IMG/VR virus record: IMGVR_UViG_3300020317_000002
Span: 1 to 64,000 of that record
Direction: 5' to 3' (one strand)
Length of the DNA: 64,000 nt
DNA from: a virus
Shown one piece after another: positions 1 through 8,217 of this stretch (positions within the stretch are counted from its first letter, which is position 1; every line of letters begins with the position of its first letter). Under the pieces are notes generated by a model, which was not told the origin of the DNA, ran no database searches, and was given only the letters and a program-made list of their open reading frames with translations. Position numbers and translations under genes: made by a program.

Positions 1-132
1 AAGGAGACAGAGGTATTCAAGGTATAATCGGTGTTCAAGGTACTTATGGTGCTAAAGGTAACGTTGGTAATACTGGTGCTCAAGGTGCTTTAGGTGCTAA
101 AGGTAACGTTGGTAATACTGGTCCTACTGGTG
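1..132 (+). repeat. 132-bp perfect repeat, copy 1, in collagen-like region
   Basis: This stretch is identical by eye to 478-609. The first 77 bases recur at 325-401 and the first 61 at 946-1006. All copies are in the same frame and encode the unit beginning GDRGIQGIIGVQGTYGAKG. In-frame repeats allow the fibre shaft to grow or shrink by recombination. Confidence 0.9.
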
Positions 133-1889
133 CTAAAGGTACTAAAGGTGATCAAGGTTTCCAAGGTGATACTGGTGCTAAAGGTGATACTGGACTTAAA
201 GGTAATACTGGTAATACAGGTGCTCAAGGTTTCCAAGGTATAACAGGTACTTATGGTGCTAAAGGTAATACTGGTAGTACTGGTGCTCAAGGTGCTTTAG
301 GTGCTAAAGGTGATACTGGTGCTAAAGGAGACAGAGGTATTCAAGGTATAATCGGTGTTCAAGGTACTTATGGTGCTAAAGGTAACGTTGGTAATACTGG
401 TCCTGCTGGTGCTACTGGTGGAACTGGTGCTAGAGGTTATCAAGGATATACTGGTCCAACTGGTGGAACTGGTGCTAAAGGAGACAGAGGTATTCAAGGT
501 ATAATCGGTGTTCAAGGTACTTATGGTGCTAAAGGTAACGTTGGTAATACTGGTGCTCAAGGTGCTTTAGGTGCTAAAGGTAACGTTGGTAATACTGGTC
601 CTACTGGTGGAACTGGTGCTAAGGGTAATACTGGTAATACTGGTCTTCAAGGTGCCCAAGGTTTCCAAGGAAATACAGGTGCAACTGGTGGAACTGGTGC
701 TAGAGGTTATCAAGGATATACTGGTCCAACTGGTGGAATTGGTGCTAAAGGTAATATTGGTAATACTGGTCCAACTGGTGTTCAAGGTACTTATGGTGCT
801 AAAGGTAACGTTGGTAATACTGGTCCTGCTGGTGCTAAAGGTTCAACTGGTTCTCAAGGTTCAACTGGTCCAACTGGTCCAACTGGTGCTCAAGGTGCTA
901 AAGGTGCTACAGGTGGCGGTGGTGCTACGGGTGCTCAAGGTGCTAAAGGAGACAGAGGTATTCAAGGTATAATCGGTGTTCAAGGTACTTATGGTGCTAA
1001 AGGTAATACTGGTGCTGGTGGTCCAACTGGTCCAACCGGTGGCGTTGGTGCTCAAGGTAGCGTAGGTGGAAATGGTCCAACTGGTTCAAGAGGTCCTATC
1101 GGTGTTCAAGGTACTTATGGTGCTAAAGGTAACGTTGGTAATACTGGTCCTACTGGTGGAGTTGGTCCAACTGGTCCAACTGGTGGCGGTGGTGCTACAG
1201 GTGCTCAAGGTGCTAAAGGTGCAACTGGTGGAACTGGTCCTACTGGTGCTCAAGGTGCTAGAGGTGCAACTGGTGGAACTGGTGCTAAAGGTAATACTGG
1301 TAATACTGGTCTTCAAGGTGCAACTGGTTTCCAAGGAAATACAGGTTCAGCTGGTGGAACTGGTGCTAAAGGTAACACGGGTAACCAAGGTGCCGTAGGC
1401 CCTAACACAGCTGATTATAGATTATTCTCTACTCAATATATGGGTAACAACAACGGAGAATTTACAATCTATAATCCTTCAACAGCAGCTCAACACTTCT
1501 ATGCAAACGCAACGGAAGAAATGAGACTATACAGTAACGGTGACCTTCATGTTGATGGTGATGTTATTGCATACTCAACTACTATCTCGGATGCGAGACT
1601 TAAAGATAACGTAGCTACTATTGAAGAAGCATTATCTAAAGTCTTACAATTAAGAGGTGTTGAATATGATTGGAATAGCGGTAGCAGAAAAGGTCAACAT
1701 GATCTAGGTCTTATCGCCCAAGAAGTAGAAGAGGTATTACCTATGTTAGTAAGAGGACATGAAATGCCACTAATGGATGGTGCAGAAGACGGAACAGTTT
1801 ACAAAACTGTTGACTATGAAAAAATAGTTGGTCTTTTAATCGAAGCTGTTAGAGAACTTGAAGCAAGAATTAAGTCTTTAGAGTCTTAA
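3..1889 (+). CDS. Collagen-like tail fibre with C-terminal S74 chaperone (5' partial)
   Basis: The reading frame is open from the window edge, so the start lies upstream; 628 residues are visible. Residues 1 to about 468 are continuous Gly-X-Y triplets (about 155), rich in GAKG, GNTG, GPTG and GAQG. A short beta-rich linker follows, then an intramolecular chaperone of the peptidase S74 (endosialidase) type. Its start is seen as ISDARLKDN, with the Ser-Lys dyad at visible residues S529 and K534 (Ser codon at 1587), followed by LGLIAQEVEEVLP. In known S74 proteins the chaperone trimerises the fibre and then cuts itself off just before that Ser. A trimeric host-binding or decoration fibre is inferred. 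Every lysine I count in the triplet region is at the Y position. A strong terminator follows. Confidence 0.93.
   Translation, partial: GDRGIQGIIGVQGTYGAKGNVGNTGAQGALGAKGNVGNTGPTGAKGTKGDQGFQGDTGAKGDTGLKGNTGNTGAQGFQGITGTYGAKGNTGSTGAQGALGAKGDTGAKGDRGIQGIIGVQGTYGAKGNVGNTGPAGATGGTGARGYQGYTGPTGGTGAKGDRGIQGIIGVQGTYGAKGNVGNTGAQGALGAKGNVGNTGPTGGTGAKGNTGNTGLQGAQGFQGNTGATGGTGARGYQGYTGPTGGIGAKGNIGNTGPTGVQGTYGAKGNVGNTGPAGAKGSTGSQGSTGPTGPTGAQGAKGATGGGGATGAQGAKGDRGIQGIIGVQGTYGAKGNTGAGGPTGPTGGVGAQGSVGGNGPTGSRGPIGVQGTYGAKGNVGNTGPTGGVGPTGPTGGGGATGAQGAKGATGGTGPTGAQGARGATGGTGAKGNTGNTGLQGATGFQGNTGSAGGTGAKGNTGNQGAVGPNTADYRLFSTQYMGNNNGEFTIYNPSTAAQHFYANATEEMRLYSNGDLHVDGDVIAYSTTISDARLKDNVATIEEALSKVLQLRGVEYDWNSGSRKGQHDLGLIAQEVEEVLPMLVRGHEMPLMDGAEDGTVYKTVDYEKIVGLLIEAVRELEARIKSLES
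478..609 (+). repeat. 132-bp perfect repeat, copy 2, in collagen-like region
   Basis: Second full copy of the repeat at 1-132, separated by 477 bases (159 codons, 53 triplets), so recombination between the copies would keep both the reading frame and the Gly-X-Y phase. Confidence 0.9.
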
Positions 1890-1913
1890 TTTAAATCATC
1901 AAGATAATTTTAG

Positions 1914-1943
1914 AAAGGGTCCTCGAAAGAGGACCCTTTTTTT
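1914..1943 (+). terminator. Intrinsic terminator after the fibre gene
   Basis: An 11-bp perfect stem (AAAGGGTCCTC at 1914-1924, GAGGACCCTTT at 1929-1939) has a GAAA tetraloop and runs into a T tract to 1943. It lies 25 bases after the fibre stop codon. Confidence 0.95.
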
Positions 1944-1947
1944 ATGT

Positions 1948-1956
1948 GATATATAG
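1948..1956 (+). promoter_or_regulatory. GATATATAG element
   Basis: One of the GATATATA-type elements found in gaps between genes here. It lies directly after the fibre terminator and 82 bases before the oxygenase start, so it could open the next transcription unit. A late-promoter role is inferred by analogy with the single-box T4 late promoter TATAAATA. Confidence 0.4.
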
Positions 1957-1989
1957 ATTGTAATAACTTATTATCTTATTACACTTAGT

Positions 1990-2015
1990 AAACAATTTAA
2001 AATATCTAAGTATAA
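1990..2015 (+). promoter_or_regulatory. AAAC-N16-GTATAA promoter-like motif, upstream of oxygenase
   Basis: AAACAATT at 1990 and GTATAAC at 2010, the two boxes 20 bases apart start to start. The same spacing recurs at seven other sites in the window. It ends 22 bases before the ATG at 2038, a suitable distance for a promoter. Confidence 0.6.
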
Positions 2016-2037
2016 CTAATATTATAGAACACGATCG

Positions 2038-2970
2038 ATGGATAATAAAATCAAACACGATACGTTTAATAGGAATGTAAAATTCTATGTAGAAAGCGTA
2101 ACTAAGAACACGGACACATATACCCTTAATGGATGGGTTGGATTAATGGGAGGAGAAGCTTTAGGTTTTTCAATGTCAAATGAACAACTTATCGTTCAAT
2201 TTTCAGGTACTAGGCAAGATGTAATAGAAGTATATTCAAATCAATTTACTAATCAGAATATGTCCTTTACTATTGAAGTTCCTTTTGATAAAAAACTAAA
2301 AACACTGGCTATTCATACTAGTATTGGAGAAACTGCAATAGGTCCGATCGGACACTGGTTATCTTATCATTCAGGGTTTGCAAATACATCAAAGGATGTT
2401 ATAGTAGTAGATAATTTTTATGGTGACCCTGATCTTGTAAGAGAATGGGCAATGAACCATTTAGAATTTACACCTTCTAATTATCATAAAGGTCAAAGGG
2501 CAAATGAAAGATTTATCTTAGATGGAACCAAAGAAAAGTTAGAAGAAATTATAGGAAAACCAATATTCAATTGGAATCATGATAGGTATGCTAATGGAAT
2601 ATTTCAGTTTTGTACAGCAGATCAGCAAATCGTTTATCATGTAGATAATCAAACATATGCAGCAATGGTATATTTAACACCCGATGCTCCACCTACATCT
2701 GGAACTGCGTTCTATAGAAGTAAAGTAACGGGTGATTATACATTCGATGACGATAAAAGAAAAACCCAATCGTATGTTGACGCATTTACGGGTAATAGTA
2801 ATGAAATGAATTTTTACGATGGATCTAATTTTGAAAAAATAGATGAAGTAGGAAATGTGTATAATAGATTAGTCTTGTTTAATGCTAAGAATATCCATGC
2901 AGCTACACAGTATTTTGGAGATGCAATTGGCAATGCTAGATTTTTTCACATGTTCTTTTTTGACGTATAA
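2038..2970 (+). CDS. 2-oxoglutarate/Fe(II) oxygenase, DUF6445-like
   Basis: 310 aa. Residues 1-110 look like an all-beta domain of unknown role. From about 120 (VIVVDNFYGDPDLVREWA) the sequence follows the DUF6445 pattern, a double-stranded beta-helix oxygenase family. Candidate iron ligands are H201 and D203 (YHVDN) and H287 (NIHAAT); R301 is the likely 2-oxoglutarate salt-bridge residue. Such enzymes hydroxylate a substrate using O2 and 2-oxoglutarate; the substrate is not known from sequence. The gene sits between a collagen-like fibre and a dual glycosyltransferase, 14 bases upstream of the latter, which makes hydroxylation of the fibre a reasonable idea. It has its own promoter-like motif. 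Confidence 0.75.
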   Translation: MDNKIKHDTFNRNVKFYVESVTKNTDTYTLNGWVGLMGGEALGFSMSNEQLIVQFSGTRQDVIEVYSNQFTNQNMSFTIEVPFDKKLKTLAIHTSIGETAIGPIGHWLSYHSGFANTSKDVIVVDNFYGDPDLVREWAMNHLEFTPSNYHKGQRANERFILDGTKEKLEEIIGKPIFNWNHDRYANGIFQFCTADQQIVYHVDNQTYAAMVYLTPDAPPTSGTAFYRSKVTGDYTFDDDKRKTQSYVDAFTGNSNEMNFYDGSNFEKIDEVGNVYNRLVLFNAKNIHAATQYFGDAIGNARFFHMFFFDV

Positions 2971-2984
2971 AAACAAATATAAAT

Positions 2985-4859
2985 ATGAAGATTAATATTA
3001 TTACAAGGTGTACCAGAACAAGTAACCTTTTAACAATTAAAGAAGGAGTATTAAATGCACCTAAAGGAGTAACAGTAAATTGGCACATTGTATTTGATAC
3101 AGGAGCGTTAAAGGATATTGACGCAGAGGTTCTCTCTAACTTAACAGATACTAGTAATGTCAAATTACATTTCGTAAAAGGTCAAAGGGGAGGATTATTA
3201 TATCCAGAAGTTTCTGATATTATTAGAACTATTAAATCAGGCTGGATCTATTTACTAGATGATGATAACATTATACACGAAGACTTTTACAAAACTATCA
3301 AAGCGAGCATATCTAACCTTCCAGCTGCGTTAGTTCATATAGTTTCTCAATTAGTAGCAGGCAGAGATTTTACCGGACAGGAAATTAGAGTTGCTAGTCT
3401 TGAAAATACCGCCTTTCAGAAAATTGACATTGCACAGATGGTTATTAATAGAAGCATATTCGATACACATTCCTTTAGTGCAAATTACGCAGCGGATGGT
3501 TTCTTTATAGAAGAAGTATTAAAAACACATGGTGATTCATTTGTGTGGATTAATAAGGTTTTATGCCACTATAATTATTTAGAAAAAGTACCAACTGCAA
3601 AAATACCTAAAATACTTTATATAGGAAAAACTAAACCGGAATTGAAGTCCATAAAATATTTATCATATGAAGCAGATGAATTAGACGTTAAATATCTAGA
3701 AGATGACAGCGAAGTAATAAACACTGTTACATCATTTAATCCCGATGCAATCATCACAAATGGAGATTCATGGAAAGATTTTCCTAATCTAGCTTCTCTT
3801 CCTCTTCAATTTAGAAAAAAGTGGTTTAATTCAGAGGACATTGAGAACATAGGAAACGCTGCATATTCTGTAGCAATGAATTCTATTTTATCTCCTTCTA
3901 ACCTAGAAGATGATCAGATGATTTCATTCTTTACGCCTATATATAATACTGGCGAAAAATTATGGAACACATACAGATCTGTAAGAGATCAGACATATAG
4001 TAATTGGGAATGGGTTTTAGTAAATGATTCTACGGACGGAGGTAAAACTTTAAAGATAGCAGAAGAAATTGCGCTAGTAGATCCTCGAGTAAAGGTATAT
4101 GATTTCAGAGAAAAATCAGGAGGATGTATTGGAGAATCTAAATATAGATGCTGCTCTCTTGCTAAAGGATATATTCTAGCAGAATTAGATCATGATGATT
4201 TATTAGTTAAAACAAGTGCAGAAGATCTACATAACGCTGCACAGGCACACCCTGATTGCGGAATGTTTTACGGAGATACAGCAGAAGTAAATGAAGAGTG
4301 GGAAAATCAAAAGTATGGAGAAGGATTTGCATTAGGATATGGTAGCTATAGAGAAGAAGAATATGAAGGTAGAATGCTGTCACCTGCTAATCAACAAAAT
4401 ATTAATCCAAAAACAATCAGACATATCGTAGGAGTTCCAAACCATATTAGAGCTTGGAGAAGATCTACTTATTTTGAAATAGGAGGACATAATAGAAGTT
4501 TAACAATCGCAGATGATTTTGAATTAGTGATCAGAAGTTTTCTATATTCTAAGATATGTAAAATACCTAAACTAAGTTATATTCAGTTTCTCTATAATAA
4601 CTCGGGCGGGAGAAACACCCATGATTTATCAAGAGCAGATATTCAAAGAAGAGTTAGAACAATAGCACAATATTATAATGAGCAAATAAACGCTAGATTT
4701 ATTGAGCTGGGAATAGAAGATTGGGCATACGACGAAAGCCCCGGATATCCAATATCTGCAGAATCAAGATTTGGTGATAAAGAAGGAGTTGCTAATGAAA
4801 CATATGTTGAAAAATCAGGAGTTGAAAAAAAAGTAACTAAATTACAAAAAGTAAAATAA
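2985..4859 (+). CDS. Two-domain glycosyltransferase
   Basis: 624 aa with two nucleotide-sugar transferase modules. The N-terminal module (about 1-200) opens with MKINIITRCTR and has an acidic metal-binding motif LLDDDN at 91-95. A linker region (about 208-305) is Rossmann-like. The C-terminal module (about 312-560) is a clear GT2 family domain: FFTPIYN start, LVNDSTD, and LDHDD at 401-405 as the DxD equivalent. Two catalytic modules suggest sequential transfer of two sugars. It follows the oxygenase by 14 bases and is probably co-transcribed with it. The acceptor could be the collagen-like fibre, another virion protein, host glycan or DNA; the first fits the neighbourhood best. Confidence 0.85.
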   Translation: MKINIITRCTRTSNLLTIKEGVLNAPKGVTVNWHIVFDTGALKDIDAEVLSNLTDTSNVKLHFVKGQRGGLLYPEVSDIIRTIKSGWIYLLDDDNIIHEDFYKTIKASISNLPAALVHIVSQLVAGRDFTGQEIRVASLENTAFQKIDIAQMVINRSIFDTHSFSANYAADGFFIEEVLKTHGDSFVWINKVLCHYNYLEKVPTAKIPKILYIGKTKPELKSIKYLSYEADELDVKYLEDDSEVINTVTSFNPDAIITNGDSWKDFPNLASLPLQFRKKWFNSEDIENIGNAAYSVAMNSILSPSNLEDDQMISFFTPIYNTGEKLWNTYRSVRDQTYSNWEWVLVNDSTDGGKTLKIAEEIALVDPRVKVYDFREKSGGCIGESKYRCCSLAKGYILAELDHDDLLVKTSAEDLHNAAQAHPDCGMFYGDTAEVNEEWENQKYGEGFALGYGSYREEEYEGRMLSPANQQNINPKTIRHIVGVPNHIRAWRRSTYFEIGGHNRSLTIADDFELVIRSFLYSKICKIPKLSYIQFLYNNSGGRNTHDLSRADIQRRVRTIAQYYNEQINARFIELGIEDWAYDESPGYPISAESRFGDKEGVANETYVEKSGVEKKVTKLQKVK

Positions 4860-4904
4860 TGGGAAATGTCATAATTTTCTGCGTGACAAACGGATAAATA
4901 GAAT

Positions 4905-5858
4905 ATGAAGCAGATAAAATCATTCAACCAGTTTATTAACGAAAACTTAAACGAAGATACTAATGATCTTTTTAAAGTTTATTTAGCCATTGATCCTGAT
5001 TCAGGTCACAGATGGTGGTCTTATAAAGGATTTGCGTCTGATAATTTCTTTATACAAATTAATAAAGATAATTATAAAGACATAGATATTAATCCAGACT
5101 ATCCTATATTAACCTATAATTCAGGAGTGGTTGAAACTCTTTTAAAAGAAGGATTAGTTAAAAAAGAAAATGTATATAATAGACCAGAATTTATTAAGCA
5201 ATCTGGATCTAAAGCAGAGTTTCATAAAATAGTCGATGGAGATGAAAACATTCCACGAACGGCACATGACGAGAAAGAAGCTTTAGAAATTGGTTTTCCA
5301 TTAATAGCAAAACCCGCTGAAGGACATTCAGGTATTGGAATTCAGGTTTTTAAATCTCAGGAAGAATGGGATAAAGCAGATCATTCTAAATTCGATGTAT
5401 ATTCAGAATTCGTAGATAAGAAATCAGAACATAGAATAATTAACTTTAAAGGAGATGCTTTCTTTTGGATGGAAAGAGAACCATTAAATGATAAAGCAAA
5501 ATCAGGTGATGGTGATGGAAAGGAACAAATGAATTTTAAATATATCAAAAGAGATATTAACACTCTTCCTGGAAAATTTAAAACACTAATAGAAAAGTTT
5601 TGTGAAAAGTTTAAGGATTTACCATATATATGTTTTGATATAATGGAAGATCAAGAAGGAAAGCTGTATATCATAGAAAGTAATTCTCAACCAGGAGTTC
5701 CTTATGATTCTACTGTACAGATATATCGTAAAGTCTTTAAAGATTTTTACGGAAGAGAAGTAAATAAAGACACTGATAAAGTTCTAACAAAATTGTCTAA
5801 TGATTTAGATAAAAAAACAATAGAACTTGATAGTGAACGATTCGAAATAAAAGAATAA
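4905..5858 (+). CDS. ATP-grasp ligase (RimK-like) with capsid-targeting-like N-terminus
   Basis: 317 aa. The ATP-grasp fold shows in PLIAKP (K136), the glycine-rich loop EGHSGIGIQVF (139-149), the hinge acid YSEF (E168), and the magnesium-binding set D245 with IIESNSQPG (E258, N260). ATP-grasp enzymes join a carboxylate to an amine through an acyl-phosphate; RimK relatives add amino acids to proteins or peptides. The first 13 residues, MKQIKSFNQFINE, resemble the T4 capsid-targeting peptide MKTYQEFIAE, so it may be packaged and cleaved after INE. The motif GHRWWSYKGF at 34-43 is of unknown use. The substrate is unknown. Confidence 0.8.
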   Translation: MKQIKSFNQFINENLNEDTNDLFKVYLAIDPDSGHRWWSYKGFASDNFFIQINKDNYKDIDINPDYPILTYNSGVVETLLKEGLVKKENVYNRPEFIKQSGSKAEFHKIVDGDENIPRTAHDEKEALEIGFPLIAKPAEGHSGIGIQVFKSQEEWDKADHSKFDVYSEFVDKKSEHRIINFKGDAFFWMEREPLNDKAKSGDGDGKEQMNFKYIKRDINTLPGKFKTLIEKFCEKFKDLPYICFDIMEDQEGKLYIIESNSQPGVPYDSTVQIYRKVFKDFYGREVNKDTDKVLTKLSNDLDKKTIELDSERFEIKE

Positions 5859-5861
5859 ATT

Positions 5862-6089
5862 ATGGCATATCCTGATATGACTTGTATGCATGTGAACCTA
5901 TGGGTTCATCACATGGACATTGACAAACTGTTTGACTTTATAACAGAAAGAATTAAAGAACCACCTGGCTATTGGATTTCTAGAGAATCCTGCCCTTCTA
6001 CTATCACAGGAGGATATGCAGAAATTAACGTATCATATAACACGTATCTTATGATTAGACGCGTTAAAGAACACGGACACTTTAATTGA
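5862..6089 (+). CDS. Small unknown protein
   Basis: 75 aa, starting 3 bases after the ATP-grasp stop, so likely translated from the same message. It has several histidines and two cysteines (MHVNLWVHHMDID near the start) and a mixed alpha-beta composition. I recognise no family. Confidence 0.7.
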   Translation: MAYPDMTCMHVNLWVHHMDIDKLFDFITERIKEPPGYWISRESCPSTITGGYAEINVSYNTYLMIRRVKEHGHFN

Positions 6090-6124
6090 AACAATTCCAA
6101 ACGGAAGTGTATAGTTAAGTATAA
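6089..6124 (+). promoter_or_regulatory. Tandem AAAC-N16-GTATAA promoter-like motifs
   Basis: Two overlapping copies: AAACAATT at 6089 with GTATAG at 6109, and AAACGGAA at 6099 with GTATAA at 6119. Each has the 20-base box spacing seen elsewhere. The second ends 17 bases before the ATG at 6142. The first begins in the stop region of the preceding gene. Confidence 0.55.
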
Positions 6125-6141
6125 TTAATAGACTTCCAAGT

Positions 6142-6609
6142 ATGAATAGATTATGGTTACGATTTGCACTGTGTATTTACGCAATATTATATACAGCATG
6201 CCTGCCACTAATTCTGGGCATAGAGGATAGTTATAGCGATTATCATCAATTAAAACCAATCTTATTTCCTTTATTAACAATAGGAGTTTCATTCGGATTA
6301 TGGCTTCATCGTTCGATTGAATGGAAAATACCAGCATTCTTATTAATAATCATAGCATGCTTTAGTGTTGCAAATTACCCCACAATACATAACATATCTG
6401 CTATTCTATTTTTTATGTCATCGACATGGATCATGATCTTTGATAAAAGATTTAAAATCTTTGGAATAATATCCGCAATATTATATCCAACCCTATTTAT
6501 AAACACTGAGCAAAATCTATTCTTATTTGAAGTGTTACAGATACCTATTCTTTCCTTTTATCATTTCTCTCGAGTAGTGTACTTGATGAGATTAAAGAAG
6601 AAAATATAA
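6142..6609 (+). CDS. Multi-pass membrane protein
   Basis: 155 aa with about five hydrophobic segments (roughly residues 8-27, 40-56, 64-80, 85-101, 108-140) and a basic C-terminus (RLKKKI). It should sit in the host inner membrane. No family is recognised; a holin or superinfection-exclusion role is possible but nothing in the sequence decides it. Confidence 0.7.
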   Translation: MNRLWLRFALCIYAILYTACLPLILGIEDSYSDYHQLKPILFPLLTIGVSFGLWLHRSIEWKIPAFLLIIIACFSVANYPTIHNISAILFFMSSTWIMIFDKRFKIFGIISAILYPTLFINTEQNLFLFEVLQIPILSFYHFSRVVYLMRLKKKI

Positions 6610-6633
6610 ACAATTACACATATTTGAGTATAA
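6608..6633 (+). promoter_or_regulatory. AAAC-N16-GTATAA promoter-like motif
   Basis: AAACAATT at 6608 and GTATAAT at 6628, standard 20-base spacing. It ends only 5 bases before the ATG at 6639, so a transcript for that gene would be nearly leaderless. It may instead serve the exonuclease gene further down, or be a chance match. Confidence 0.4.
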
Positions 6634-6638
6634 TCTAT

Positions 6639-6887
6639 ATGGCAAAGAAGAAAACCAAGCTAGAGATTATTCACGTTAAGAAACCTATTATAGGCGAAAC
6701 TTACTATTTTTATTTCGCCGGAGGATGGGATGTAGGTGTATTGGATTGCACTGCAGATAAATTAACAGAGTCCTATGGTCATCGATGGTTTACATTTGTT
6801 AATGGAAATTATGGAAGACAGATGAGATATCCAGTCTCTATTTATAATATTAGAAAAGAAAAACCTAAAAAAGAAAGTAATGTATAG
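6639..6887 (+). CDS. Small unknown basic protein
   Basis: 82 aa from the ATG at 6639; an in-frame TTG at 6624 is less likely because it lies inside a promoter-like motif. The N-terminus (MAKKKTK) and C-terminus (KEKPKKES) are lysine-rich around a compact beta-looking core (GETYYFYFAGGWDVGVLD). The stop overlaps the next start by 8 bases, suggesting coupled translation. Function unknown. Confidence 0.7.
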   Translation: MAKKKTKLEIIHVKKPIIGETYYFYFAGGWDVGVLDCTADKLTESYGHRWFTFVNGNYGRQMRYPVSIYNIRKEKPKKESNV

Positions 6888-7623
6888 TATTTCAGATTTA
6901 AAAAACATGTTATTTATTGACATTGAAACATCAACTGCTGCAAAAGACCTAGACGGTTTTGCAGAGATTATTGGAGAAAATGCATACTCACACTGGGAAA
7001 AGAAAGCAAAGTATGGTAGACAAAGTAAATCAGAGTATGAAGGAGTTTCAGATGCTGATATGTATATCAAGGATGCTGCCCTTTATCCTGAATTTGGAAG
7101 AGCAGTAGTTATTACAATCGGGCAAGTCACCTTCCCAGATGGCATTACACCTACTCCTAAAGTAAAATCTTTTTACGGAGATGATGAAAAGAATACATTA
7201 AAGGAATTCATGGATACGATGGCATTAATATTCAAGAAAAATCCTAAAATTCAAATAGTAGGTCATAATATTAAAGGGTTTGATATGCCTTATTTAATTA
7301 AAAGATCCATTATTCAAGGTGTAGAAATTCCACAACAATTACACTTACAGAAACTTAAGCCATGGGAGAATTGTCTATTAGACACTAATGAAATATGGAA
7401 ATTCGGTGGATGGAATGGTGCATCTCTTTCTATGATTTGTGATTTATTACAGATACCTTCTCCTAAACAAAATATGTATGGTGGTGAAGTATCAGAAGCG
7501 TATTATGCCGGAAGATTAGAGGAAATTAAAGACTATTGTGAAGATGATGTTATTGGAACTATGAATGTCTTATTGAAAATGTCAGATATGGAACTAGTAT
7601 CTAAGGTAGTAGCTCCTTTTTAA
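6880..7623 (+). CDS. DnaQ-like 3'-5' exonuclease (DEDDy, PolB-type)
   Basis: 247 aa. All three exonuclease motifs are present: FIDIETS (D14, E16), VGHNIKGFDMPYL (N130, D135) and YCEDDV (Y219, D223). The DEDDy arrangement and the GHNIKGFD block match the stand-alone predicted PolB-like 3'-5' exonucleases. Such enzymes trim 3' ends of DNA or RNA using two metal ions. No polymerase domain is attached. A role in phage DNA proofreading, repair or host nucleic acid breakdown is inferred. Confidence 0.85.
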   Translation: MYSISDLKNMLFIDIETSTAAKDLDGFAEIIGENAYSHWEKKAKYGRQSKSEYEGVSDADMYIKDAALYPEFGRAVVITIGQVTFPDGITPTPKVKSFYGDDEKNTLKEFMDTMALIFKKNPKIQIVGHNIKGFDMPYLIKRSIIQGVEIPQQLHLQKLKPWENCLLDTNEIWKFGGWNGASLSMICDLLQIPSPKQNMYGGEVSEAYYAGRLEEIKDYCEDDVIGTMNVLLKMSDMELVSKVVAPF

Positions 7624-7650
7624 TTTAAACTTTTTTGAAAATAAACAGCT

Positions 7651-7696
7651 AAAAGTTTTTTTATCTCAGAAATTTTGCTTATATTAGTATAGTAAT
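7651..7696 (+). promoter_or_regulatory. Repeated 42-bp leader element, copy 1
   Basis: This element runs from AAAAG and a T tract through ATCTCAG and TTTTGC to TTATATTAGTATAGTAAT. Nearly identical sequence lies at 14285-14330 and 14720-14763, each just before a short gene. It is probably a strong promoter or operator; it does not contain the AAAC-N16-GTATAA motif. Confidence 0.6.
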
Positions 7697-7711
7697 TAAA
7701 AATAAAAAAAT

Positions 7712-8005
7712 ATGTTTGACGACTTTGATGGTTTTGAAGACCAAAACAACGATGAGCACGATGAAATAGCTCAAATACAAAAAAATGCAGATATGGAAAA
7801 TAACCTTCATGAACTAAAAGATAAACTAGTTAGAAATAACTGGGATATGATTTTAGAAAAAGGAGTTGATTTTAAATCGATGCAAGACAATGGTATCGAA
7901 ATAGAACCAATTGTCAGAACACTACAACAGATGTTAGATTGGTTTCAAGAATCTGAAGAGTATGAAAAGTGTGCTCATCTTAAAAAGATTTTAGACAATC
8001 AATAA
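7712..8005 (+). CDS. Small acidic protein with C-terminal EEYEKC motif
   Basis: 97 aa. The N-terminus is very acidic (MFDDFDGFEDQ). The C-terminal third (about 68-97) is predicted to be a helical hairpin with EEYEKCAHLKKI, like a UVR (UvrB/UvrC) motif with Cys in place of the usual Ala. The proteins at 8955 and 9557 share this ending, so the three are probably paralogues. A protein-interaction role is inferred; the partner is unknown. Confidence 0.75.
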   Translation: MFDDFDGFEDQNNDEHDEIAQIQKNADMENNLHELKDKLVRNNWDMILEKGVDFKSMQDNGIEIEPIVRTLQQMLDWFQESEEYEKCAHLKKILDNQ

Positions 8006-8022
8006 ATACGTATAAATATACT

Positions 8023-8217
8023 ATGGAAGAACAATTATTAAAAGTCATTGCGGAGCAACTTACGAGAATTGCAGACCTTATGGAAAATCAACAAAAGAGA
8101 GATGTTGTTGAAAAAAGAAAAGGCATTAAAGTCGTTAAGGAAGCCGTAAAGAAAAGAAAGAATGAATTACTACGAACTGCTGCAGATAGAAAAGACAGCA
8201 AGCCAAGCCGAGATTAA
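8023..8217 (+). CDS. Short coiled-coil protein
   Basis: 64 aa. The N-terminal half is amphipathic helix (MEEQLLKVIAEQLTRIADLM); the C-terminal half is strongly basic. It begins 17 bases after the previous stop, and its 3' end overlaps the DnaJ start by 56 bases in another frame. It fills an otherwise empty stretch, which supports it as real. Function unknown. Confidence 0.6.
   Translation: MEEQLLKVIAEQLTRIADLMENQQKRDVVEKRKGIKVVKEAVKKRKNELLRTAADRKDSKPSRD

Noticed and set aside
90-1398. Long open frames on the minus strand and in other frames across 90-1398, Ser/Thr/Ile-rich or Val/Leu-rich
   Set aside because: They are shadows of the Gly-X-Y codon pattern (GGT-rich repeats read in other frames). 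The real frame continues through the triplets into the S74 domain.
1-1400. CRISPR-like or tandem-repeat array
   Set aside because: Repeats are in-frame Gly-X-Y coding units of uneven spacing with no constant repeat and unique spacers.
6624-6638. TTG start for the protein at 6639
   Set aside because: It falls inside a promoter-like motif; the ATG five codons later gives a normal MAKKK start.
8010-8022. GTATAA at 8010 and at 34331 as further promoter copies
   Set aside because: Neither has AAAC at the fixed 20-base distance; the second lies across a coding end.
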